Part shown: positions 45,038 to 53,476 of the stretch, piece by piece
Position numbering within the stretch: the stretch's first letter is position 1
How the letters are laid out: the number at the start of each line of letters is the position of its first letter
Assembly: GCA_016234595.1 (NCBI GenBank)
Contig: JACRBG010000035.1
Location: forward strand, 186,001 to 250,000
Origin: Chloroflexota bacterium
GTDB taxonomy: Bacteria > Chloroflexota > Anaerolineae > Aggregatilineales > J027
Length of the DNA: 64,000 bases
Direction of reading: 5' to 3'
The notes under the pieces: generated by a model
Database searches by the model: none
Seen by the model: the letters and a program-made list of their open reading frames with translations, nothing else
Told to the model about the DNA's origin: nothing
Position numbers and translations under genes: made by a program

Positions 45038-46505
45038 ATTCGGCCTCCTGCGCTTTTTCGGCCTCGTGTTGCTGTCGCAAGAAACGCTGGCGGGGTGTCT
45101 CGTAATTATCAGGATTAGGGAGGGGAGTTGCCAGTGCGACATTCGAGGCGCTACTGATGGATAGGCTATCTTCGGTCATGGTTGGCTCGTCCAAAACAAT
45201 CGGCAAATGATAGAGGCGAATGCCGTGCAGTTCGTTGGGTTTCTTTTTGCCGAGATTAACCCATGCCACACGCCGACCACTATCGCGCAGACGCAAGCTA
45301 GATATAGCAATCATCTCGCTAATGAAGGGGGTAATCATGACTATCGTTGCCCCAATGGGCAGGCGGGGACTTTCTTGCAACACAAAACGGCCAAATTCGG
45401 CTGTGACAAAATAATTGACCCCCGCCAGCGCCTCTAAGATTTTGGTCAATTGGTCGTTGCGGCGGCTGGGTTGAATACGAAACGATTGATCAGAACGGGC
45501 CAGTGCTCCGTTACAAATTAGGCCAACCGCATAATTTTGCTCAACAGCCCATTTGGCAATGGAGGCCCCAACCATCAAGGTATACTCAGTCATTTCCGGC
45601 CAAAAACCGCGCCAATGAGTTTCAAAGCTGGCGATATTAACAGCCAAAACAATACTTGCGCCACGTGTTGGTTCATACAGTTTGGTCTGCATCTGGCCGG
45701 TACGGGCTGTTGCCTTCCAATGAATTTGGCGGAAGGTGTCTTGAGGCTGATAGTCACGCACGCCAATCACCCGATTGGGGTCTTCAAACAAACGCCGCTG
45801 CACCCGCCGATCACCAAAGGGGTCTTGCAAGGGAAAGCCCAATTGATCGAGTGTTTTGACTTCGGGATAGACAATCAGGTAATCCTCACGTCCACCCGAA
45901 GTACGCAGGCGTTCAAACAGGCCGAAGGGGTCGCCCGAAAGCATATTGACCGGGCCAAGTTCATACACCCCACGTTTTTGGGCCAATAAGTCATAGCGCC
46001 GTCGGATACGCTCATACCAGCGCAGGGCATAGGCATTGGTGAGATAACCAGTCGAGGGATCGCCTTCGCTTTCCGACATTGCTTCAGCGCGGGTCGGCGG
46101 AAAACCCGTCGGCCATGTATCTTGGACTTGCAGCCATGTAACGGGCAACCACTTTTTATTTTCAATCGTGATCTCGACTTCGGTGGTTTCGCCGGGGAAG
46201 GCGTGGGTATGGCGCAGTTTGCGGCGATAGACCAGATTAATGAGGGTGTTGCGGCTCCATAGCCACGCGATGGTGACGATGACCAGCATCAAAGCCGTCA
46301 TTGCCATGAGCGCCCGATTGTTGGACGCAATGGATAGGAGGAAAGCCAGTACTGCCAAACTCACCCAGCGATGGTTGAGCAGTGCCCCAACCGTATCGCC
46401 GGGGTGAAGCTCATGGGCTTTGGCGGATAGTTCCTTAAGATCATCCTCACGCTTTTCGCGTTGAATCTGGATTTCGCGCTGGCTAAGCGGTTGTTGCAAA
46501 GTCAT
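45018..46505 (-). CDS. DUF58 domain protein
   Basis: 495 residues. Two membrane segments lie near residues 48-85. An extracytoplasmic-type beta domain follows (LRHTHAFPGETTEVEITI). The DUF58 core has the hallmark DTFRQIHWKATARTGQMQTK. The C-terminal part resembles a vWA fold (IVLAVNIASFETHW). DUF58 proteins are partners of MoxR ATPases; their exact role is unclear. It overlaps the DUF4129-type gene and lies 32 bases downstream of the unknown 202-residue gene. Confidence 0.9.
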   Translation of the reverse strand: MTLQQPLSQREIQIQREKREDDLKELSAKAHELHPGDTVGALLNHRWVSLAVLAFLLSIASNNRALMAMTALMLVIVTIAWLWSRNTLINLVYRRKLRHTHAFPGETTEVEITIENKKWLPVTWLQVQDTWPTGFPPTRAEAMSESEGDPSTGYLTNAYALRWYERIRRRYDLLAQKRGVYELGPVNMLSGDPFGLFERLRTSGGREDYLIVYPEVKTLDQLGFPLQDPFGDRRVQRRLFEDPNRVIGVRDYQPQDTFRQIHWKATARTGQMQTKLYEPTRGASIVLAVNIASFETHWRGFWPEMTEYTLMVGASIAKWAVEQNYAVGLICNGALARSDQSFRIQPSRRNDQLTKILEALAGVNYFVTAEFGRFVLQESPRLPIGATIVMITPFISEMIAISSLRLRDSGRRVAWVNLGKKKPNELHGIRLYHLPIVLDEPTMTEDSLSISSASNVALATPLPNPDNYETPRQRFLRQQHEAEKAQEAEYVSPAR

Positions 46506-46537
46506 TTAAAATGTCTCATCAAAATTCTGTTATTTTT

Positions 46538-47146
46538 TCACGGCAGGGGTTCAACCCATGTTTCCGAAAAAGCCATAAAAGCAGTACAGCGGGGCCAATT
46601 AGGATCATATAAATTGCTGCGCACTTGGCCCTCCACAGCTTGACCATTAATCACCATCGAGCCAGATTTACAAGGGCAGATGACGGTATAAACATCGTGT
46701 TTGGTCTCACCATGCAGACCAGTAGTCAATTGGGGCACATGGAATAGGCGTTGTGCCGATGCTTCATCCCATGTCAAGACGAGATGGTCAGTCGCACTAT
46801 AGGCCACCACCCGCTGATAACGGCGACTATCCATTTCTTGGATAAACCGGGCTTGGGTTAATTGAATTTGCGGCCACCCACGTCCTTGAAAATCGTCAAA
46901 ATGCTGGACAAAAGTATCCGCCAGCCAGCGCCCCAACTCAAAATTATCGGTGTAAATACCTTGCAATAGAGGAGCATCGGGTGTATCCGAGCCAGCCCAA
47001 ATGACCAGTGCATTGCCTATGCCATGCGGGGAGAAGGTGCAACGCCAATAACTTGCCACCGCGACCGGTTGCTCATGGTCGGGGCGATATAATTTCATTT
47101 CTGGGTTTTCGCCACAGAAAATAATACGGCCTTGAATTGAAGGCAT
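46538..47146 (-). CDS. Unknown protein in the MoxR-DUF58 operon
   Basis: 202 residues, not recognised. It appears soluble: no signal peptide or membrane segment. Visible features are an aromatic- and Cys-containing N-terminus (RIIFCGENPE, YWRCTFSPHG) and a middle WLADTFVQHFDDFQGRGWP. A C-terminal stretch VICPCKSGSMVINGQ holds two close cysteines. It lies between moxR (17-base gap) and the DUF58 gene (32-base gap) on the same strand, so it is probably part of the same operon. Confidence 0.65.
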   Translation of the reverse strand: MPSIQGRIIFCGENPEMKLYRPDHEQPVAVASYWRCTFSPHGIGNALVIWAGSDTPDAPLLQGIYTDNFELGRWLADTFVQHFDDFQGRGWPQIQLTQARFIQEMDSRRYQRVVAYSATDHLVLTWDEASAQRLFHVPQLTTGLHGETKHDVYTVICPCKSGSMVINGQAVEGQVRSNLYDPNWPRCTAFMAFSETWVEPLP

Positions 47147-47163
47147 TGGTTAAGATGCTCCCA

Positions 47164-48099
47164 CTAATCCACTGGAACAGGAACAGAATCTACAATATCA
47201 GCCACAATCTCTTGGGCTGTACGCCCACGCAACACCGTTTGAGGACTGACCACCACCCGATGGGTCAATACATAGGGCGCGAGAAATTTTACATCATCCG
47301 GCAATACATAACTCCGTCCATCAATTGCGGCCCATGCTTGGCAGATGCGATAGAGGCCCATGGTGGCACGCGGACTACCGCCCAAATCCAATTCAGGTTG
47401 CTCACGGGTGGTGCGGATGGTATTGACGATATAACTCTGAACCGCCTCACCCACTCGAATTTCACGCACCTGTCCGACAATTTGCATGATCTCAGATGGA
47501 CTACTGACCTCACCCAAATTTGCCAATGGGTCATTCAGCCGATAGCGGGTCAAGATTTTATTTTCTTCTTCCTCCGTCGGGTAACCCACCGATAGACGAA
47601 TCAGGAAACGATCCAGTTGGGCTTCGGGCAGTGGGAATGTCCCTTCAAGTTCAATCGGGTTTTGGGTCGCCAACACCATAAAAGGCCGCTCCAAAATATG
47701 GGTCTGGCTTTCCAATGTCACCTGTCGCTCTTGCATGGCTTCAAGCAAGGCACTTTGGGTGCGTGGCGTTGCCCGATTGATCTCATCGGCCAACACAATT
47801 TGGGTCATGATGGGGCCGGGGCGAAATTCGAATTCTTGCTGTTTTTGGTTGAAATAGTAAAGACCCGTCACATCTTGGGGGAGCAGGTCAGGGGTAAATT
47901 GGATACGCTGGAAGCCGCACCCTAAGGATTGGGCCATCGCTTTTGCCAGCGTGGTTTTGCCTGTCCCCGGCACGTCTTCTAACAAGATATGCCCTTCACT
48001 CAGCAAGCAGGCAATTGCCAGATTAATCACTTCAGTTTTGCCAACAATCACCTGTTGGATATTTTCACGGATACGGGCGGCAGTTTCCGCAACGGACAT
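47164..48099 (-). CDS. moxR: MoxR family AAA ATPase
   Basis: 311 residues. Walker A GVPGTGKTT appears in EDVPGTGKTTLAKA near residue 40, with the Walker B segment LADEINRATPRTQSALLEAM, sensor FMVLATQNPIELEGTFPLPEAQLDRF and a C-terminal lid domain. MoxR proteins are chaperone-like ATPases that mature enzyme complexes, usually with vWA/DUF58 partners, as here. It lies 41 bases downstream of the SCO1664-like gene and heads the MoxR-unknown-DUF58-DUF4129 series. Confidence 0.94.
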   Translation of the reverse strand: MSVAETAARIRENIQQVIVGKTEVINLAIACLLSEGHILLEDVPGTGKTTLAKAMAQSLGCGFQRIQFTPDLLPQDVTGLYYFNQKQQEFEFRPGPIMTQIVLADEINRATPRTQSALLEAMQERQVTLESQTHILERPFMVLATQNPIELEGTFPLPEAQLDRFLIRLSVGYPTEEEENKILTRYRLNDPLANLGEVSSPSEIMQIVGQVREIRVGEAVQSYIVNTIRTTREQPELDLGGSPRATMGLYRICQAWAAIDGRSYVLPDDVKFLAPYVLTHRVVVSPQTVLRGRTAQEIVADIVDSVPVPVD

Positions 48100-48140
48100 G
48101 GATTACTCCTTGAAAAATCAAAAACAAATATAGGGTGGCC

Positions 48141-48953
48141 TCATACCGGAGGCCAAGGATAGCTGGGGCCGGGGCCGGGGTGAGGATATTTTTTGGTCGT
48201 GAGCAAGCGGTTCGCCCGCTTATTCATAGCATCAATTTCATCTGGCGAAAGTAAATTTTGTAAGGTCTGGGTCAAGCCTTGGGCTGGATCACACAGCGTT
48301 TCCACCACCCGATTGACATCGCCTAATAATTCATCGGGGATAGGCTGCCCGGCAAAATCCCAAATTACACTGCGCAGCTTGGGATAGGGGTGGAAACAAA
48401 TACCATGATCAATACCCCACACCTTACCCTGCGCGTCCACCAGCACATGCCCGCCTTTACGATCAGCGTTGTTGACCAAACAATCGAACAAGGCCATCAT
48501 CAGTAATTGGGGCACAAAACTATCATCCAGTGAAAAATAGTTGATCTCGGCGTCGTGCTGGATGAATAATTGCAGCGACCCAACCCCTTCTGGCCCTTCT
48601 TGACGTAGCACCGTTGGCGGCACAATACCCCACTCTAGAGCTTCCGAAAGAACAAAGGCCGCTACTTCTCGATAACACAGTGTGCCATCGGGGAAATCCC
48701 AGAGCGAACGCTCACCGCTTTGGGGTTTGTAAACCGCCAACGTTTCCAGTTCAGCATCTTTGACCTGCACCACTGTTGTATAATTGGTTGACCAGCGCAG
48801 ACGGCCCATGCCCCGCTTAATTTTGCCATGCTCAAGCAGTTTTAAAACCCGCTCGATCTCCACAATTTGACTGTCATCCTCTGTAGGTGAGGCATCATTC
48901 GACGGCGGCAGGTCGGGTTGGTCATTCGAAGTGGGTGGGATGTCGTCGCTCAT
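48141..48953 (-). CDS. SCO1664 family protein (PI3/4-kinase-like fold)
   Basis: 270 residues. An acidic, Pro/Ser-rich N-terminus is followed by a kinase-like domain with VYKPQSGERSLWDFPDGTL, REVAAFVLSEALEWGIVPPT, FDCLVNNADRKGGHVL (Asp and Asn at a catalytic-loop position) and WGIDHGICFH (metal-binding Asp). The family resembles phosphatidylinositol 3/4-kinase catalytic domains; substrates are unknown. It is followed on - by moxR and preceded by the DUF3090 gene, an arrangement with the phosphomutase gene known from Actinobacteria. Confidence 0.85.
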   Translation of the reverse strand: MSDDIPPTSNDQPDLPPSNDASPTEDDSQIVEIERVLKLLEHGKIKRGMGRLRWSTNYTTVVQVKDAELETLAVYKPQSGERSLWDFPDGTLCYREVAAFVLSEALEWGIVPPTVLRQEGPEGVGSLQLFIQHDAEINYFSLDDSFVPQLLMMALFDCLVNNADRKGGHVLVDAQGKVWGIDHGICFHPYPKLRSVIWDFAGQPIPDELLGDVNRVVETLCDPAQGLTQTLQNLLSPDEIDAMNKRANRLLTTKKYPHPGPGPSYPWPPV

Positions 48954-49052
48954 CGTCTTGTTCCCCGGCTACTCAAGATTACAATACTCACTCAAATTGA
49001 AACTGGTTCATTGAAATTTGAGAACAAGGCGCTTAAGCACCTTGTTAAAAGT

Positions 49053-49559
49053 TTATGTCCAGTAGTGAATGATATGCCCGTTACTTTTGGGGTCAGCCCG
49101 ACCCGATTCCACCACATTTTGGGTATGTTGACATAGGGCATCAAATTGGTCACGTCGGCCCCACAATCGCACCACGCTCGGTTGCAGCGATTCAGGGTCT
49201 TCGCCTTCTTCAACGCCCATCAACTCTTGGGCGACCATGATGATTAAATCTTGGGCGGGGTCATAGCCGAGGCCGATTTGGGCAATACGGAAACGCGGTT
49301 CAACCGGGTCACGCAGTTCCATATTCATCTCTTTGAGGTTAATCCGGCGCTGGATGAGGGTGGGAAAGCGTTTATACAGGTCAGTCAGCATTTCCTCAAT
49401 GGCTTCGGCAATGCGGCGGGCCTGCTCTTTTTCGAGGGTCAGCGTCACAATTTGCGTCCCCTGCCCAGCTTGAATATTAAATTGGCGGCGACCTTTGGGG
49501 CCAACCGTACCAAGGGTGATAAAGTCAATCGGGTTGAGTTCAATTTCGGAATAGGCCAT
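49053..49559 (-). CDS. DUF3090 family protein
   Basis: 168 residues. Family pattern: FITLGTVGPKGRRQFNIQA, then VTLTLEKEQARRIAEAIEEML, EPRFRIAQIGLGYD and a C-terminal VRLWGRRDQFDALCQHT with a cysteine. The last conserved part in Actinobacteria often has a metal-binding Cys pair; here only one late Cys is seen. Function unknown. The ATG at 49559 is preferred; the longer frame runs into the phosphomutase gene. It lies 37 bases after that gene. Confidence 0.85.
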   Translation of the reverse strand: MAYSEIELNPIDFITLGTVGPKGRRQFNIQAGQGTQIVTLTLEKEQARRIAEAIEEMLTDLYKRFPTLIQRRINLKEMNMELRDPVEPRFRIAQIGLGYDPAQDLIIMVAQELMGVEEGEDPESLQPSVVRLWGRRDQFDALCQHTQNVVESGRADPKSNGHIIHYWT

Positions 49560-49596
49560 AGGGTGTCCTAGTTTGTGTGCAAAAAAATGCGAAAGA

Positions 49597-50259
49597 TCAA
49601 ATATACCGAGTCGTCGGCTCTGATGCGGGAATCGGTTGGGGGTGTTCTTCAGTTTTGGGCAGATGGCTGGTATCGTTGATAACATCCACCATCGGACGAT
49701 TTTCCCCCAAGATTAACACCGAAATCGAGGCGGGTGAGATATTCAACCGCTGATACATATCCAAGTGCATTCCCAAATAGTAGGCCAAAATCAGCTTGAT
49801 AATATCACTGTGGGAAACCACTGCGACAGTACCATTTTCATGACGCTCAACAAGTAGCTCCATGACATCTACCGCCCGCGCTTGGGCCGCCCGAATGGTT
49901 TCACCATGCGGGAACTGCATCCGGGATGGGAAGTGCTGGACGGTATACCAGCGGCGCTTTTGGTTAAGTTTGCGAAGCTCCCCACCCTCCCATTTACCAT
50001 AGCGCAATTCGCCAATTTTTTCCTCAAGCTGCAAATTGAGCTTGGGGTGATATTGGAGAATGGCCTCGGCGGTTTCGACCGTACGCTCTAATGGGCTGGC
50101 ATAAATAGCCGTCAGTGACACATCCTCGAGGCGTTTACCAGCGGCAGCGGCTTGGGCCAACCCTTCAGCATTAAGATGTACCCCCGGCGTCCACCCGGCA
50201 AGGCGACCTGTTTTCACAAAATCATTGACGGCATGGCGGACTAGCAATATTCGAGTCAT
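49597..50259 (-). CDS. Histidine phosphatase superfamily protein (MSMEG_4193-like phosphomutase)
   Basis: 220 residues. The catalytic motif is RILLVRHAVND, with Ala in place of the usual Gly of RHG. A second catalytic region has YASPLERTVETAEAI, and a late VAVVSHSD holds the second His. It should transfer or remove phosphate from a small molecule. It is first in a three-gene set with DUF3090 and SCO1664-like genes. The ATG at 50259 is chosen; an upstream extension is not family-like. Confidence 0.88.
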   Translation of the reverse strand: MTRILLVRHAVNDFVKTGRLAGWTPGVHLNAEGLAQAAAAGKRLEDVSLTAIYASPLERTVETAEAILQYHPKLNLQLEEKIGELRYGKWEGGELRKLNQKRRWYTVQHFPSRMQFPHGETIRAAQARAVDVMELLVERHENGTVAVVSHSDIIKLILAYYLGMHLDMYQRLNISPASISVLILGENRPMVDVINDTSHLPKTEEHPQPIPASEPTTRYI

Positions 50260-50373
50260 CAGCGGCCTTCTTTTGTGGGTAAAAATGCTTACCAGCAAAG
50301 AACAGGCACTATTGTAAACTATTCTACCCCGCTGTGTCTTAGAACATCGTTAAGGTTCAAAATTATAGCGTGG

Positions 50374-50619
50374 TCAATCAGTGTTGTGATCAATGTAGAG
50401 TAAATCTGAGAGGTCGCACTCAAAATATTGGCATAGCCGTATGACTGTGCTGGCGTCAAATCTCTCAACTTTGTTATTCACCCAACGCGATAGCACACTC
50501 ATGCCAATCCCCGTTGCTGCCGATATATCAGCATAGGTGATTTTATGACCCAATCTATTTTCTTTCTCGTTTATCAACTGGAATAAACGATTTTTCAAAG
50601 CAAATTCCGTTTCGTTCAT
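50374..50619 (-). CDS. XRE-family helix-turn-helix regulator
   Basis: 81 residues. One Cro/C1-type helix-turn-helix: KITYADISAATGIGMSVLSR (first helices and turn), followed by WVNNKVERFDASTVIRLCQYF and a C-terminal LSDLLYI. DNA-binding only, without a sensory domain. No strong ribosome site was found; an in-frame TTG nine codons upstream is possible. It is divergent from the BRO-type gene 88 bases away, so it may repress that gene and itself. Confidence 0.82.
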   Translation of the reverse strand: MNETEFALKNRLFQLINEKENRLGHKITYADISAATGIGMSVLSRWVNNKVERFDASTVIRLCQYFECDLSDLLYIDHNTD

Positions 50620-50639
50620 CGGCAAATATCTGCGCTCAC

Positions 50640-50668
50640 TTGACAATTTTTATTTGAAGCGATAAAAA
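50640..50668 (+). promoter_or_regulatory. Candidate promoter of the BRO-type gene
   Basis: TTGACA (50640-50645), a 17-base spacer and TAAAAA (50663-50668), in the AT-rich divergent gap. The XRE protein could bind here. The downstream AGATAAGATA direct repeat may be part of the control site. Confidence 0.5.
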
Positions 50669-50707
50669 TAAGATAAGATACGAAACATAATTTATAGGAA
50701 ACCAGCT

Positions 50708-51607
50708 ATGTCTGAAAAACTACCTGTAATTTCAGAAAGCGACTTACCTTTGCCCCTTATTGTGGCACAAAAATGGAACTTCACGCTGCAATATCATCAA
50801 TCAGACAAAACTTACTTATATGCCATCCAAGATTGGATTATTGGCTTAACAGTAACCAGCAATCCTCGTCGCACATGGAGTGACCTTAAACACGACAATG
50901 AACAAATTGAACTGTACGTCTCGACCGTACAGTATCCCTATAAGGCCACCAATGGGCGTACCTATCAAATGGATTTCACCGATGATAAAGGGCTTTATTT
51001 GATAGCGCAATATTTACGCGCAACTAAAGCCCGTCCGCAGCTTTCCGCTATTCAAAAATTTCTGTCTGAGGCTGGTGCATTTGTAGACGCGGTACGCCTC
51101 GAACCCGATACCGTAATTACTTCTGGCGCGATTGACCCCGATGACGCGATTGACGCGGCCATTGAAGCCTATCGCAGGCGTGGTAAAGATGATCGCTGGA
51201 TAAGTGCCCGATTGGCAGGCAAGGTCAAACGGGCCAAATTTACATCCGCCCTCAAAGCTGCTGTCTATGAAATGCTGACCCAAATACACTATGCCATCGC
51301 CACCGATGATATTTATCAAGGGCTATGGGGTCGAACCGCCGCCTATTTAAAAGACGAACTCGACCTGCCCAAAAAGGCCAGCCTGCGCGATAATCAACCC
51401 ACCCTTGCTCTCACCTATCAAGGCATCGCCGAAGAAGTCGCCGCGCAAAAATTGGGCGATGAAACCGAGTTGTCGTGGGATGAAGCACGGGCGATTGTCA
51501 AACAAGTGGCGGCGCTCATCGGCCTCCAAGCCCAAGCCACCAGTCAATTTTTGAAGGTGGATTTGGCAACAGGCAAGCCGTTGTTATCTGAAGGATATAA
51601 ATCTTGA
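50708..51607 (+). CDS. BRO-N domain protein (phage antirepressor-like)
   Basis: 299 residues. The N-terminal domain (about 20-125) has the BRO/antirepressor pattern: AIQDWIIGLTVTSNPRRTW followed by SDLKHDNEQ, then DFTDDKGLYLIAQYL and AIQKFLSEAGAF. The C-terminal half has AYRRRGKDDRWISARLAGKV and ASLRDNQPTLAL, seen in chromosomal two-domain members of this family. It probably binds DNA. AGGAA lies seven bases before the ATG. It is divergent from an XRE regulator, and its stop overlaps the start of the dehydrogenase gene. Such pairs occur in prophage remnants and mobile islands, though no other phage gene is here. Confidence 0.75.
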   Translation: MSEKLPVISESDLPLPLIVAQKWNFTLQYHQSDKTYLYAIQDWIIGLTVTSNPRRTWSDLKHDNEQIELYVSTVQYPYKATNGRTYQMDFTDDKGLYLIAQYLRATKARPQLSAIQKFLSEAGAFVDAVRLEPDTVITSGAIDPDDAIDAAIEAYRRRGKDDRWISARLAGKVKRAKFTSALKAAVYEMLTQIHYAIATDDIYQGLWGRTAAYLKDELDLPKKASLRDNQPTLALTYQGIAEEVAAQKLGDETELSWDEARAIVKQVAALIGLQAQATSQFLKVDLATGKPLLSEGYKS

Positions 51608-52356
51608 GTATCGGAAAATTTAGTGTGGATTTAATGGGCCGCGCCGCCTTGGTGACAGGCGCAGGCTTAGGTATTGGTCGGGCCACCGCCCTAACCTTGG
51701 GTCAGTCCGGGGCATCGGTCTTTGTTAACGATGTCAATCCTGACAATGCAGCCAAAGTGGCTGAGGAAATTCGGGCAGCAGGAGGAATCGCAGCCGATTG
51801 GTGTGCCGATGTCGCCAATAAACTGGCGGTCGGGTCGCTGATTGAGGCCATGCGGGATACCTATGGTCGGATTGATATAGTCGTCAATGCAGCAGGGGTG
51901 GAGAAAAAAGGCTCGCTACTCAAAATGGATGAGTGGGATTGGCGGCGGGTCATGGACATCAACTTGAACGGCACGTTTTTTGTCACCCAACTCGCCGGAC
52001 GGGTCATGGCCGAAGAAGGCGGTGGTGCGATAGTCAATTTGGCGAGTACCGCTGGTGTGGCCCTGCCTCGCCCCGACAGCGCGGCCTATGCTGCCAGTAA
52101 AGCTGGGGTTATCGGGTTTACCAAAGAAGCCGCTCGATTTTTTGCCGCCTCCGGAATTCGCATTAATGCCGTCTGTCCGGCCAACATTGACAGTGAGGAT
52201 GAATATCCCAACCATGACAATTTGGGCCGTATTCCACAAGGTCGCTTAGGAACACCCGAAGAAGTCGCCCAAGTAGTGCTATTCCTCTGTTCAGGCGCCG
52301 CTTCCTATATGACCGGGCAAGCCATTTTTGTGGATGGCGGCGAAAGCATGGCGTAA
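51604..52356 (+). CDS. Short-chain dehydrogenase/reductase (FabG-like)
   Basis: 250 residues, classical SDR. Cofactor-binding TGAGLGIGRA near the start, NAAG (VVNAAGVEKKG), catalytic Ser in NLASTAG and YAASKAG with the Tyr and Lys, and a C-terminal MTGQAIFVDGGESM. It reduces a carbonyl or oxidises an alcohol with NAD(P)(H); the substrate is unknown. Start: TTG at 51604 overlaps the previous stop codon, with AAGGA seven bases upstream, so it is translationally coupled to the BRO-type gene. Confidence 0.9.
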   Translation: MSIGKFSVDLMGRAALVTGAGLGIGRATALTLGQSGASVFVNDVNPDNAAKVAEEIRAAGGIAADWCADVANKLAVGSLIEAMRDTYGRIDIVVNAAGVEKKGSLLKMDEWDWRRVMDINLNGTFFVTQLAGRVMAEEGGGAIVNLASTAGVALPRPDSAAYAASKAGVIGFTKEAARFFAASGIRINAVCPANIDSEDEYPNHDNLGRIPQGRLGTPEEVAQVVLFLCSGAASYMTGQAIFVDGGESMA

Positions 52357-52405
52357 ACATGGGCACTCATCAGCCTAGCACCTAATTTTGCTCCCCTCCT
52401 AACGG

Positions 52406-52414
52406 TGCTATACA
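52406..52414 (+). promoter_or_regulatory. Possible extended -10 promoter
   Basis: TG (52406-52407), one base, then TATACA (52409-52414), about 58 bases before the next ATG. The -35 is poor. It may start the 52473-55576 group. Confidence 0.35.
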
Positions 52415-52472
52415 ATAACAGCATTATCTTTTCATCTTTTTAGTTTTCTTAGTTTTTCGCAGGCAGGCAATC

Positions 52473-53465
52473 ATGACTCAACGCCCGGTTCATATTCGAG
52501 TGGATGATCGCGTCCGGCTAATGTCAGCGGTGTTAGCTGCCACCAAATGGCCCGAACGTGAACAACAAATGCAGCGTCATCGCGCCCATGCCCATGCCCG
52601 TAACACCACTAAACGGATTGAACGGCATAAGCATCATCCGGCGATTGAAGCGGCTCAGGTGTTACTAGATAAAGGTGCACCACTAGAAGCTCTTTATACC
52701 TATGCCCTTAAGCTAACATGGCCGGACATGGAAGATCCCTATGCGCCGCGCTGGGTGCCACCCAAGTGGAATGAGCAACTCAAGAATTATTTCCAAGTGG
52801 CCGAATTAGAAGCGTGGTGGAAAGAGGAAGATGAGCAATGGCAAAAAAGCCGTGAAGAAGCCGAAAAGCTCATCAGCAAGGTCAATTTCTACACCTTCTT
52901 GCAACCCTTTGTGGGTGAGGTAGTGGAGCAATTGGTATTCGTCGCCAATATCTCATACCCCAGCACACGCTCAGTAGGGGTGCGCATTGGCGGCGAGTTA
53001 ATGAGTATCACCCCGCCGCGTATCGCATGGGGAGATAACGCTCCTTGGCCGTTTGATGAGGATGCTGGTCATCTATACACTCATGCCCTCGGTGATTATG
53101 CCCGACTGTTGATGCTGTCGTATCTGCGGCAAAATGCAGATCGCGTGGCGACAGCAGCCCAAAAGCCTTTGCCTGTCACCGATGAATTTAAAGAGAAATA
53201 TGTGACATGGGGCGACCAATTTACTGAATTGTTCGTGATTGGCGCAGTCGCTTTATTTTTGGAGCAGGCCGTCAATCAACAAGAAGCCAAGGCCTTTATT
53301 TTGATGCAAGACAAAGCCAAAGGTGTCAAGATTATTCCGGGGCTAGTTAGTGTGCTGCGGCGCTATTTGACCGAATACGCCGATGGGAAGTATGAGTCGC
53401 TGATAAATTATCTACCGAATTTCCCCGGTCATCTCCGGGTGGCAAAATCCATTTCATCCCTATAA
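52473..53465 (+). CDS. Unknown protein
   Basis: 330 residues, not recognised. Probably cytoplasmic: no signal peptide. The N-terminal 60 residues are basic and His-rich (QRHRAHAHARNTTKRIERHK). Residues about 60-140 hold many Trp and charged residues (LEAWWKEEDEQWQKSREE). The rest is mainly helical, with a hydrophobic LFVIGAVALFLEQ near residue 255. AGGCAGG lies five bases before the ATG. The amidohydrolase gene follows 11 bases after its stop, so the two are probably co-transcribed. Confidence 0.7.
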   Translation: MTQRPVHIRVDDRVRLMSAVLAATKWPEREQQMQRHRAHAHARNTTKRIERHKHHPAIEAAQVLLDKGAPLEALYTYALKLTWPDMEDPYAPRWVPPKWNEQLKNYFQVAELEAWWKEEDEQWQKSREEAEKLISKVNFYTFLQPFVGEVVEQLVFVANISYPSTRSVGVRIGGELMSITPPRIAWGDNAPWPFDEDAGHLYTHALGDYARLLMLSYLRQNADRVATAAQKPLPVTDEFKEKYVTWGDQFTELFVIGAVALFLEQAVNQQEAKAFILMQDKAKGVKIIPGLVSVLRRYLTEYADGKYESLINYLPNFPGHLRVAKSISSL

Positions 53466-53476
53466 GAAGGGTTTCT

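Noticed and set aside
45038-45142. Longer DUF4129-type protein starting within the DUF58 gene
   Set aside because: AGGAGG seven bases before the ATG at 45037 fixes the start; the extra residues are an off-frame reading of DUF58 coding sequence.
49560-49685. Longer DUF3090 protein
   Set aside because: The extension runs into the phosphomutase gene, and the family N-terminus begins at the ATG at 49559.
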